Positions 10,121-19,761 of a DNA stretch of 31,646 nt are shown piece after piece. How positions within the stretch are numbered: position 1 is the first letter of the stretch; every line of letters starts with the position of its first letter. Source of the stretch: Hypsibius dujardini. Lineage: Eukaryota; Tardigrada; Eutardigrada; Parachela; Hypsibiidae. The translations under genes were made by a program, and so were the position numbers. Where the stretch lies: NCBI GenBank assembly GCA_001579985.1, contig LRSR01012379.1:1-31646 (forward strand), written 5' to 3'. A model generated the notes under the pieces. It ran no database searches. It was given only the letters and a program-made list of their open reading frames with translations, and was not told where the DNA came from.

Positions 10121-10631
10121 TAGTCCACCACATTTGGATATGAAGTCATTCTGTTTCCCGCATTACGCAAATTCAGTCACAACAAAGGAATTGATCGATA
10201 TTAGTCAAGTGACCAGCACAACGTCCAACCCAACCCCAACGACCATCACAAATGAGATAGGACAATACGTCAAGTGTCAGGTCACCCTGTTTGCTCGAGA
10301 ACTGCAAATAAACAACGAAAAGTATGCTGGATTTCTATTTGATTTGATGCAAAATGATTTGATTTCAGTTTGATTTTGAACTAACATTCTTTCTTAAACT
10401 CCTAAACGCTTGAGTAGAAAAGCTTAGTTTTTAACAATTTTTGTTGATATGCTTGGCTACACACTTTAAGAAATTAAAATCATCCAAGCTCGTGCACTGT
10501 AGCTCCGGAAGAAACTTTCAACTCCCCGGACGTACTTATTTTTATGAGAACTTGGAGAACCTGTTAATATATTCTCTAAATCAAATAGCCAGAAAATACT
10601 TGAAGTAGATCAAACAACATCAACTCAAATG
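10121..10631. other. Intergenic, no recognised gene
   Basis: An open frame at 10134-10373 (79 codons, Ser/Thr-rich start) has no recognisable domain and low support. Nothing else stands out. Confidence 0.4.
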
Positions 10632-10947
10632 TATGAAGTAAGGCCACTGGAATGGGCCATTCGACATTCCCGTACCCTGGAATGGGCCACCCTGAATTCA
10701 CAACTTCCACACAGGTTTTGGCTATCATCAAGATCCTAAATGACAGAAAATAATTGATAATCCGATGGAACGCGTATCCGATATAAAAAAAATTGTGGGA
10801 ACATGTTTAAAAAACGAAATAATTGAACGGTTGGAAAAAGTTCCCTACAAAGGACGCTGACTATGCAGTGACTCATCCGATTTCGATTAATTTGCGACAG
10901 AGCGCCCCCTGCAGCCCGGTGGCCCATTCCAGGGCCCTTCCTTCATA
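10632..10947. mobile_element. 316-bp MITE with 28-bp terminal inverted repeats
   Basis: The left end TATGAAGTAAGGCCACTGG (10632 onward) and the complement of the right end TATGAAGGAAGGGCCCTGG match at 25 of 28 bases, both continuing AATGGGCCA. The outermost TA on each side may be a TA target duplication, as in mariner-type elements. GGAATGGGCCA occurs twice inside the left end. No transposase frame is present. Confidence 0.75.
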
Positions 10948-11013
10948 TCTTTGACTCGAGAGTTTAATCTGATTTGATAGGATTGGATCCTTACGGGTTA
11001 GCTAGTTTCGAGA

Positions 11014-11178
11014 CTACAGTACTACTACTACTACTACTACTACTGTACTACTGTACTACAACTGTACTGTACTACTACAGTACTGTACTGTACTAATACA
11101 GTACTGTACAGTACTGTACTACTACTGTACTACTGTACTACTGTACTACTACTACTGTACTACTGTACAACTGTACAA
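11014..11178. repeat. (TAC)n / TACTGTAC low-complexity array
   Basis: Runs of TACTAC alternate with GTACTGTAC and GTACTACT. The sequence is strongly self-complementary through GTAC, so it may form hairpins. Confidence 0.9.
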
Positions 11179-12616
11179 TCAAGATGTCTTCTCTAATTAT
11201 GAGCTGGAGGTCCGCTTTTTCAATTCCAAGCGTTATCCACAAATGATCTCAGGAACTACCCACTCAATTTGTAAATTGCTAGTTCCGAAAGATGCCAATC
11301 TTCATGGCGTTGAGGATACGAACAAATGTAATACATGTTTGTCAAATTAAATAATGTTTTACGAGCTTGATTAATAGCACTTCGTCCTGCACTATAAAAT
11401 GTGGTGTGGTGTCCTAGAATTGTGGGAGATATGCAATGCAATTGTTTATTAGGTCAAACCAAGGTTAGTTTGATACTATGGCGATAAATTTGATTAATTT
11501 TGTATAACTTAAAATACAGGAATTTCAATTAAAAACTACGCACGAAATTCATGGCAATGTCACAAACTCAAAACGCTATACAGCTCTCTAGAGCATATCG
11601 GTTTAAAAAAAGGAAATCGATCCGACAGTCGGCCCGACAAGCGCGAGGGGAAGGGGGTAGGAGCAAAAAATTGTCTCAGACGGACACACAGACGTTGCCT
11701 CAAGAGTATTAGGATTGATAGTTTTTACTACATAGATTTTGAGAATAAAATTTTGAGGCTTATAAGAACGAAGTGGTTTACTTGAAAAATGCATAACAAG
11801 ATATTTTGTGTTGCAACATCAAAATTCATGTGTTTATTTATTAAGCTAATTTCGTTTTGTGAGCTGCAAAATTTGACAAGTTAATTGTTTAAAAAAAATT
11901 TAATTTCATGATTTTGTGACATTCTTCCACCCCAAAATTAATTTAAATCGACTGCCGCCAAAGAAAATAATTCTCAACATCAACGAGCCTAGACAGTTAT
12001 TTTTCTGGACATATTGTGACCCGCCCCTACCCCAGCGTGTTTCATTCGAAGGGTTCGGGATCCCGTGTCCGATGCAAAGAAATCTCCTTTTGCGCCAGTC
12101 CAGGATAAGTTTATTCCGGTTAGAATATTATCAAAAATCATTGAATTAAGTTTGTTTGAAACAAAAGATTTTTTTGCAGTAACATTTTTTATTACTTTGA
12201 TTATAACATTTAACTACAAAACAGGAACACAAATCTTCTCATATCTCATAATACTAGTGCGCATATGATTCAATAACAGACTCACTGATTGCAGTTTACG
12301 CAAAATGAAATTATATTCATGAATTTTTGAGAGAACAAAAACAGCAGATTAACTTTTTCAACGCCAGGCGAAGTAAGACAAGTCTGAACTGAATTCTAAG
12401 TCTCAAACCAAGCCACGCGGTCTGCACACGGAACTAATCTCCCGCGTCGGTTGGAAACTTTCAAGAAAAGTGTTTTGCACGGGGCGGAAAATAAAGTAAA
12501 GTATAGCCTGTATTCTAGGCTACCTTGCGACGAAAAGACAGGCTGAGCGCATCTAGCTTAGAAACAGGCGAATTCCCGCTCTTTTACAGGCATATTACAA
12601 TGTTCAGCCTGGAATC
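11179..12616. other. Long intergenic stretch, no gene recognised
   Basis: Both strands were read for astacin, cysteine-rich and transposase signals and none was found. Short frames of 60-77 codons appear random. Confidence 0.5.
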
Positions 12617-13132
12617 TAGTCTGAGAGTTATCCGTAGGATGGGACCGTCCTTCCAGCAGACTTCATGCACAAAAGCGAGTTTGATAGTACGACTAATTAT
12701 CCGGATAATTTTCTCCGCTTTCACTTGGGGAAGAATTAAAGCGAGGGCAAGCACTGTGGTCTCCGTGCTGAAAAACCAAAATGAGCCTGAAGAGCGACGG
12801 CATTTTACTATTGTATAGTGTGAGTGGAAACGGCCAACTGACCGCCTTGTGGTCAACCGCCTCATACAACATGTACGATCTGCCGGTACGGCTCGTCGTC
12901 CGCCTTAGCGGAGAGATGGTGCTGGTCAACAACTGGGGCGAGACAGTCTGGCGGCTAAGTACGGGTACTGGGATAGACTTTGTGGGGACTTCCATGTGTA
13001 GACATGTAGACCCACAAGTCCGATAGAAGACTTCAACGATAGGGCACTGGGGGATTTGTATTCGGAGATACCGCGGTCAAAACAGGTATCTGGCGGAGTG
13101 GAATCCTTACGAACAAAGATCTTCCTGAAGCT
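12617..13132 (+). pseudogene. Decayed bulb-type (B-lectin, mannose-binding) lectin domain
   Basis: Three reading frames in order spell a B-lectin pattern. NYPDNFLRFHLG (about 12692-12727) is followed in a shifted frame by GEELKRGQALWSPC, then an in-frame TGA (12769-12771), then SLKSDGILLLYSVSG, ALWSTASYNMYDLP, LSGEMVLVNNWGETVW. This fits the family pattern of DG-x-L-x-LY followed by a Trp, repeated. A third piece in another frame, VFGDTAVKTGIWRSG (about 13058-13102), looks like the next sub-repeat. At least two frameshifts and one stop make it a pseudogene unless unseen introns intervene. In this fold each sub-repeat carries a QxDxNxVxY sugar site; here only part is left. Confidence 0.45.
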
Positions 13133-13463
13133 GAAATCTGAATATTGGCACGCAAATTGATGGCAGTACACTGTAACAAAGGATTTCAAAGAGACAAAGA
13201 TATGGGGTGGAAGCCGATGACTGCAACCGATCTCAGAAGAGAATAAGGGTTAATCTCGCTAGGAGACACGGTTTAGGGGTCTGGTCGGGTCGACATAGGG
13301 TCGCCTTCGCCTCGTCAATGTGGGGTTCAATCGCAAGCGAGATCGCCATTCCTGGCACTTAGCTCGTCGTGGGATATGGCGCAGACCTAGCATCTCGATC
13401 CTAAGGAAATCTTTCAAGAATTTAGCCTATCACACATAACAGCGCCATATTTCTCCTTCTGAA
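13133..13463. other. Intergenic, no gene recognised
   Basis: A segment near 13300-13335 contains GGGTTCAATCGCAAGC, reminiscent of a tRNA B box, but no cloverleaf forms. Nothing else is supported. Confidence 0.4.
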
Positions 13464-13469
13464 TTTATT
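13464..13469 (-). promoter_or_regulatory. Candidate poly(A) signal of gene B
   Basis: AATAAA on the minus strand, 231 bases beyond the gene B stop codon. It is the most consistent signal noticed in that interval. Confidence 0.4.
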
Positions 13470-13699
13470 AAGCCACAGTTGTAATTTACTAGTGTTCGAG
13501 TAAACAGCATGTCGCTCACACCAACTCTGAAAACCTCTACTGTAGGTGAATAAAAAGTATAACCCTCTGGACACTTCATCTGTTCAATTATCAGCTGGTC
13601 TCATGTGTTGTCGGAAATAAAATGACACCAGGATACATTCGACGTCAACAGGTATGTCTTCATTGAAATGCCGCGTCACATAGAGGTCTGCTGCTTGGT

Positions 13700-14317
13700 T
13701 TATCCACTCCCGGCATCGCTTAATGTTTTAATTATCGTACCGTTCAGCTTGAGCCCTAACAATTCAATACATCTGATCAATCGACTTGTAAACAGAAAAC
13801 AAGCAGCAGTATTTTGAATAACTGAAGTTGTACCATTGTCAGGTGAACCCGAGTAGGAACCAGTCCAGGGCGCCGCGCTGCCACACCGGTTCTCGTTATG
13901 TGATTCCTGACAGTCAGTTACTCCGCTGCATTCAAAGTCCATGCTCTTGTAGAAGGCACAGGTAGCCAGGATTTCAGTATCCACGCCCACTTTGATGAAT
14001 TGCTCACCCAGAAGCGCTACAATTATGTTATCGTTTAATATTTGAATTTTGGTAATCGGTTTCTATTCATGTACTGGTGCAAGATGTTCGTTCAATTCCC
14101 TTACAGTTACGATCACTGTCCCAGCGCTTTTCCGAAGAAAGTTGCAGGTCTTCCTTGCAGTTCATGTCATAGAATTGTTTCGCGAGGCCACTGGTAAAAT
14201 TTTTGGGCACTGTCTCCCCACCACTAGCTTCGCATTTCGTTTTGCAGCTGTATGTCTGGTTGGTGTAAAAGTAGCAGAAGTACTCCGGTATTGGCAAATT
14301 GGAAGTTACGGTCCCAC
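13700..14317 (-). other. Unrecognised C-terminal region of gene B
   Basis: Two exons (14317-14105, 14016-13700) encode about 175 residues with eleven cysteines, several NxT/NxS sequons (such as NQT and NFT) and no recognised domain. The polypyrimidine acceptor TTTTCTCCTCAG and the phase 1 joins on both sides support it being part of gene B. It depends on the donor AAA|GTGAGA at 14799. If that is not used, gene B would end at the next stop after the eight-cysteine exon, and these two exons would belong to another gene. Gene C has no such extension. Confidence 0.6.
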
Positions 14318-17300
14318 CTGAGGAGAAAACATCAGTCAGATTAACTCCCGGCGTGTGATCAGTTGGCAACGGTTCAATCTATCAATCAATTAATCAATTA
14401 ATTAACCCATGAATCCGAATTTGCCAGTAAATATCTAGAAGCTTGTTTTTCACACGGGCAAAACTATGTCCGATCCGCATTAGCCGCCCTTTTTTCGTAC
14501 TGATCTATGTGTATTGCTTCAGTTCCGTTCGAACGGGGCGCGGCTAATTCGAACTGGACAGAGTCCTGAATGACTGTGTACTTTAATTAATTCGAAGAAC
14601 GCGTGATGAATATATTTCATATCAGAGTTCTGTATGTCGCAAGAACAAATTTGCTATCTTCGACTGAGGGAATATATGCTCTGGGTAAGAGAATTTTTAA
14701 AAACCTTTGATAATGCAACGGTGTTTATTCATTATTCTGAAAGCAATCGTATTCATCGTTCTGAAAAAATTGTCTCATTATTGAAACAGAGTTTCTCACT
14801 TTGATTTAATGACGTAAATGTTTGCGCCGTGGTCAAGACACCCCCGATCCCCTGCTCCGCTTGCTGCCCAATGCAGTAATTATCACATGAGAGTCCTGAG
14901 CAAAAATTGCAGCAAGTAGTTCCCAGTCTCGCATTTCTACAGTCCTCATCCCTATTGCAACTGTTCTTCGGTAAGTTGACTGGAGTCATTTTGCACGAGG
15001 TCGTCATTCCTAGCAGACGACAGAAACATTTGAAGAAGGAACACATAAATCCCTACCAGTAGATTGATTTCAATGTTGACCGTCCTTTGTTTATCCACTA
15101 ATGAACTGCATAAATTCCATCATTTCTTACCCTTGGGGCTATGCCCAACTGCCACGGTTGGACTGCTGGTGGTCACCGGTGTTGATCGACCCTGAACGGT
15201 CTCACCAGTATCAGAGGTGTCGGGGGCTGTTGTCAATGCCGCCCTTCCTGGCGCTTTCGATGTGCCCGGCGGAAAGGAGTTGGACTGCTGGCGATGGCCG
15301 GAAGACGGGATGCATTGGTAGAGGGCTTTGATGCGCTTGATGTCAATTTCACTCAGCTCATTGCGGCTTCCCATGGGCGCCATATTTTTCGACCGGATAC
15401 TGGGCTGTCCAGGGTCTTGCGAGAATATGATTTCCGCGTGGTGCATAATGCTCAAACTCCGACTTTGTTCATGCCTAAAGCCCAGAGCATGCATTATTTC
15501 GTGCTGTACCTCACCAATTGATTGAAGGCAGCTGGAATCCAGATAAAGTAGTTGGGCGGCATTACACACAGTGCGGCCAACAAAGGATGAACACCTGCAG
15601 AAGAGGCAATTAAAACTACGTAACAGATGTCTTTGTCAGGGTTCCGTTAAGGCTCACTCCTTACAGGCTGACTAGACCCGGGAGGACGAGGCCAAGGTGT
15701 GGCATAAGGGCAGAAGCAAATTTTTAGAAGTTAGTCGAAAAATTTGGCTGATCATTTCAAGTATGATGAGACCTAGAGGTTTCAGAAACAACCCTCGGAT
15801 TTCGAAATATTTTCCGGAAAATCACTTTCTGCAAGAGATTTATGACGGCTCCTAAAATTGCAGTGGTTGATATGACGCTTACATTCGACTGCAATACACA
15901 CTTGGAACTGGTTAAAAAGGTAAGTCTGAAGATTTTTTGACATTTCAAGGCGACTCCTGCAGATGAAATGACCAAAACCCAACCCCTTTTCATCTGTAAA
16001 ATAAAAAGATCTGCCTGGTTCTTGAATTACGTTCTGAAAAATGCTCCACCCACATTTTCTAGGTTTTTAGACAATCAGGAACGGACACAATTCTTACAGA
16101 CTCCGAAAGACGTGCTATTTGACACTACGTTTAGCTCCTAACCAGATCAAAATGGGCCTTATTGCGACATGAAAGGGACTTGAACGGACCCCTGATTGGT
16201 GTTACCTTTTTATAAATTAAGTCACTTACCCGTTATTTCCTTTTGTAAAAATGATGCGGTTTTTTTCAGTTGTATCCTTTGTAAACTTGAGGCAGGTTTT
16301 GCTCTGCATGTCGTCCATTGCTTTCTGGATTAGTTCGTGTTCTTTTTCCGCTAAAGAATGAAAGCTTTCTTTAACATGTCACATATCACTTCAGTAGAGC
16401 TCTCTGGCCAAGTGATTACAAAACTGGGAATCCGGAATGATTATTGGCACAATGCCATTCGGCCATATTCTGGCATTATTTTCAACTCTGTCGCCCTGTT
16501 GGTTGGTCTGAAAAAACAAGAAGAAATAATACTTCGATGACGTACTTGAAATGCGTGGGCTCAATCTGAGTTCTTGGGCATCGGTACTCAGGGAATGTAC
16601 AAAAGGGCAAACATCGAAATTTCATAAACCATTTCGAAAGTTATAGGGCTTATTCTGGCTCAATCCGAAAACGGGGCAGGAGTGTGAAATCCCACTGTTG
16701 CATTATGTATAAGACTGACTGTTGATCTAAAATTAACCTTTTATTAACACTACAATTTCAAGCTTGAAAAACATAAATATGCTCATCTGCATCTAATGGT
16801 GAAATTGAACTTTCTGCAAACGATTGAACATCTTTAGGAGCGTTTGTTCATCAGATTGACAGTTGCTAACAAATCTTCAAATCATCTGAATCATTCCAAA
16901 ACATTTCAAAACACATTCAGAATTTTGGAACAAATTCTGTTATGTCCTCATGTCTGACCATCAGCAGTTCTGATTCTGAATCTTCAGGACATTAAACAAA
17001 TTCCTTTGAAATGCTACCCGAATTTTACCTCTTCGCAGACAAATTTATCCTCCAGTAAAATATTCCCCTCGAATAGCTCAGGCCTTATTGATGCACCCTT
17101 TGTTCGGCGGAAATTTTCGTATACGTCAGCAGGGATCAGTGTTCTCGGATCTGTAATCATTACAGTAGTACTGTAACAGAGATCGCAGACCCGCAAGTGC
17201 GAATGCACTCCAACGCTCATTCATGCCCAGAAGGGGCAACCAGGGGATTTCAATTTTGAAAGTGTTCCAGTCGCACGAAATGTTGCTGTTACCTTCTCTA

Positions 17301-17458
17301 TGAGAATCACCTAAGGGATTGAAAATGAAATTGCCGGCGCTCGGACTAAATATCGCAAAGAAAAACAAAAGCGCTCCTGCGCACTGCAACCACTGTAAAA
17401 TACATTTCAGTTTTAGTGAAGTCCACAGTTGGCGTCTGCAAGTCGCTCTTACCATCAT
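13700..17458 (-). CDS. Gene B: secreted astacin-like protein with shortened protease core, eight-cysteine module and unknown C-terminus
   Basis: Eight exons in reading order: 17458-17311, 17150-17029, 16507-16420, 16350-16230, 15594-15131, 15009-14800, 14317-14105 and 14016-13700 (TAA). They total 1683 nt and join in frame into 560 residues. I chose the Met at 17458 because a basic stretch and then the hydrophobic core LLFFFAIF follow, as in a signal peptide. The prodomain motif is FEGN (76-79), with Asn for the usual zinc-binding Asp. ARIWPNGIVPIIIP is the mature N-terminus. HEIMHALGFRHEQSR (from 191) keeps the full zinc motif, but SIMHH follows after two residues, so about 35 residues present in paralogues are missing and the Met-turn Tyr is His. 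A Ser/Thr/Pro-rich linker leads to the eight-cysteine module (320-360) and an unrecognised region (about 385-560). An alternative upstream Met at 17578 is less signal-like. Confidence 0.85.
14873..14995 (-). other. Eight-cysteine module of gene B
   Basis: The spacing is C-x11-C-x5-C-x8-CC-x2-C-x4-C-x3-C (KNSCNRDEDC, then TTCCNFCSGLSCDNYC). Gene C has the same spacing apart from one residue (x5 for x4). It lies on its own exon (15009-14800) entered in phase 1, as in gene C. Eight cysteines could form four disulfides. It resembles WAP domains in count but not in spacing, and ShK not at all. I do not recognise the family. Confidence 0.75.
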
Positions 17459-17942
17459 TTCGGCTGGCAGATTCACGCGTGAATTATTCACCTTGAGCTG
17501 GTTGTGGCTTCTGGAGAAAAGCCTCCAGTCGAGGAGTAAAAAAAAGTACTCAGCCTCCTTGTAGCAAAAAGATCTCACTCAAGTTTAGTTGATTTCTGAT
17601 TTGATGTCTTTCTTTCATAAAGGCATCAGTTCAGTCTGATGATCGAAAGTCAAAGCAATGAGTGGGTAGTTGACGCAAAATTAAACTGCATCGCAATTCA
17701 GGCACGTTGTGTGCACAAACCGGTTGTCATTATCTTCTTGTGGCCTTGAAACTATTTGCTATTTACTACTAAGAACCAGTTATTTGCGACTTTTGACGAA
17801 CAAGCAACTAGAAGTATTGCACACAACATTATCCGTATACACATTCTGAGGAAAAATGAAACACAATATACTGGAAGAAGTCATTATCTAGCCGGTTGTG
17901 AAACCAAACTTTGTTTTAACATGCCCCACATTGAGAATGAGA
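17459..17942. other. Upstream of gene B, no gene recognised
   Basis: Presumed promoter side of gene B on the minus strand. No clear TATA box or initiator could be assigned. Confidence 0.4.
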
Positions 17943-18221
17943 TACTGTACGCTCCCAATTTCAAGGGTCAGTTATGCCCCACCCCCGCTGATTCACATCA
18001 AACTTGAGTGGATCGTTCAATTCCGTTCACTTGTCCGTGATTGGCTCGTTGGTTTTTGCATGACAGGCTATGCTACCTTGCTTGATTGAAATGTTGATTT
18101 CGTTTCGGAAATTTTGAAGTCAATAAAGTTTAAGTGAATCTGAATGAACAACCAAGCGAGCGACGGAATGTGCTTTTGGGCCGGACCTAAAATTGACCCT
18201 TGAGATTGGGGGCGTACAGTA
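17943..18221. mobile_element. 279-bp MITE with TA flanks
   Basis: The left end CTGTACGCTCCCAATTTCAA (17945 on) pairs with the complement of the right end, CTGTACGCCCCCAATCTCAA, both continuing GGGTCA. TA lies outside each terminus (17943-17944 and 18220-18221), as in Tc1/mariner-type insertions. No transposase is present. Confidence 0.75.
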
Positions 18222-19060
18222 TAAGATATAAAAGGAAAATAAAAGTTTCTCAATACTAACTGAAATCTGTGGCCTAATCTGAAATTGTTCCAATATTTCA
18301 ATGCTCTTTCGAGAAAAACATCTTCAGAACGACCACAAGTGCCCTGTTTTCTCACAGCTGCATTCATATCTGATCTTTTCGTATTCGGTAATGTTTTTGC
18401 TGATGATTTTACTTTTCCAATTCACGTTTACTAACTGATGGTCACTATATTACTACCTAAAACTAGTTATTTATGATTGTGCCATCAATCCGGCTAATTA
18501 TGTTCAACATTTGTCAACAACTACACGTAGTACTTTTGTACTTTTGCCAAAAATATCACTTTCTGTGGGCCATTCCGGTCTCCAATAGTAATCAATAGCT
18601 CCAAGAAGACGTGGCATGTCAAAGGGCGAAAGAAGGTTGTCAGGCACTACTTCATGCATAACGAAAGTTGTTTTTCAACCGATTCCAACTAGGGAACGTG
18701 ACCAGTGTGCGAAATATTGGACCAGGTGTGTTTCTCATTACGAGTATTCATCACCAAACACGCGACAATAGCTCATTATTTTTATTGTTTTCGGCAGAGT
18801 TGGAAACCCGTTCAAAGAATTTATAAGAGTGGTCTTCGAAAGAAATGGCGTTCACACGCATGTAACGATTCAATATTCGTCAAATATTCATCACATGTAA
18901 CGCATCACAGGAACCCCTTAATGATATAAATTGAAAAACAGTCCCATCGATCAACTTCACAATTTTTTTGCTTTGTTTTTCTCAAGCTGCTATTAACAAT
19001 GGTAAGTGATGTATATTTGAAAGCGTTACCACGCTGTGTTGACATTGCACTTTTGTACAG
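18222..19060. other. Intergenic between genes B and C
   Basis: No supported gene. An ATG directly followed by a GTAAGT donor lies at about 19000, but no coding link to the gene C exons could be made. Confidence 0.4.
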
Positions 19061-19190
19061 TGGTCAAGCAAAAGCAAGCTGATTGTTCAAGACGTCATTG
19101 TGGATCTCCGTCTGCTGTTGTGTGCCGGCTGTGCAAGCTGCGAACCTGCAATCACGACCCGAGGCAGATGTTCCAATTTCCGCCGGTAAG
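19061..19190 (+). pseudogene. Possible remnant of an eight-cysteine exon
   Basis: After the acceptor TTTTGTACAG, the phase-1 frame reads ADCSRRHCGSPSAVVCRLCKLRTC, with a GTAAGT donor-like site at 19189. The end spacing C-x2-C-x4-C equals that of gene B, and the entry phase matches the eight-cysteine exons of B and C. One cysteine of the CC pair and the last cysteine are absent. It could be a relic of a lost cluster member, or chance. It cannot be gene C's first exon in this frame, since its phase (0) does not match the prodomain exon. Confidence 0.2.
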
Positions 19191-19761
19191 TTTTCGACCT
19201 CAAAATATAGGGGTAATTTTGTTGTTGGGATGATTTTCAGAGGGTGTTTGCGAAGTTTCTAAAGTTTAACATTTCGTTTTAGAGCCATCAGAGGGATTTT
19301 TAAATTTTGTTTCATCGGAAGTGCCAAAAGAAATAATTACCATACCATCCATGTTCATAGAGAAATTTCAACACTTTTATTTTGGAACAAAACATGATTT
19401 GAAAAGTGTCAAAACTGCCTGAAAATACATTTGGGATCGATACGCAGAGACGGAATCACTTTAGGATGCCATGAGACGGATAACTTGCATCGGTGTTCGA
19501 CCGGAAACTTTCGATTATCATTCCAGAAACTCTTTAAGTTAAAGATTTTAAATGAACCTTTTTTCTTAAAAAATTAAAGGCTTTTCCCAACTGTGAAGTT
19601 CTATGCAACTGTGTTTAGATCACTGACAATGAACTATATTGCACAAAGCACCACTGACTTTTGACTAGATCTGAAAACTTAACTGGATGCTTATCCAGTC
19701 CCAAAACTGTCTCAAGTTGGTTCGGAACATTTAAGACAACATGTGTGTCTGTTTCTTGCAG

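Noticed and set aside
13261-13340. tRNA gene
   Set aside because: Only a B-box-like word is present; no cloverleaf stems pair.
14873-14995. WAP or ShK domain
   Set aside because: The eight cysteines suit WAP in number, but spacing around the CC pair and the end differs. ShK has six cysteines in another arrangement.
19036-19233. First exon of gene C
   Set aside because: No signal-peptide character, and its donor phase does not fit the prodomain exon.
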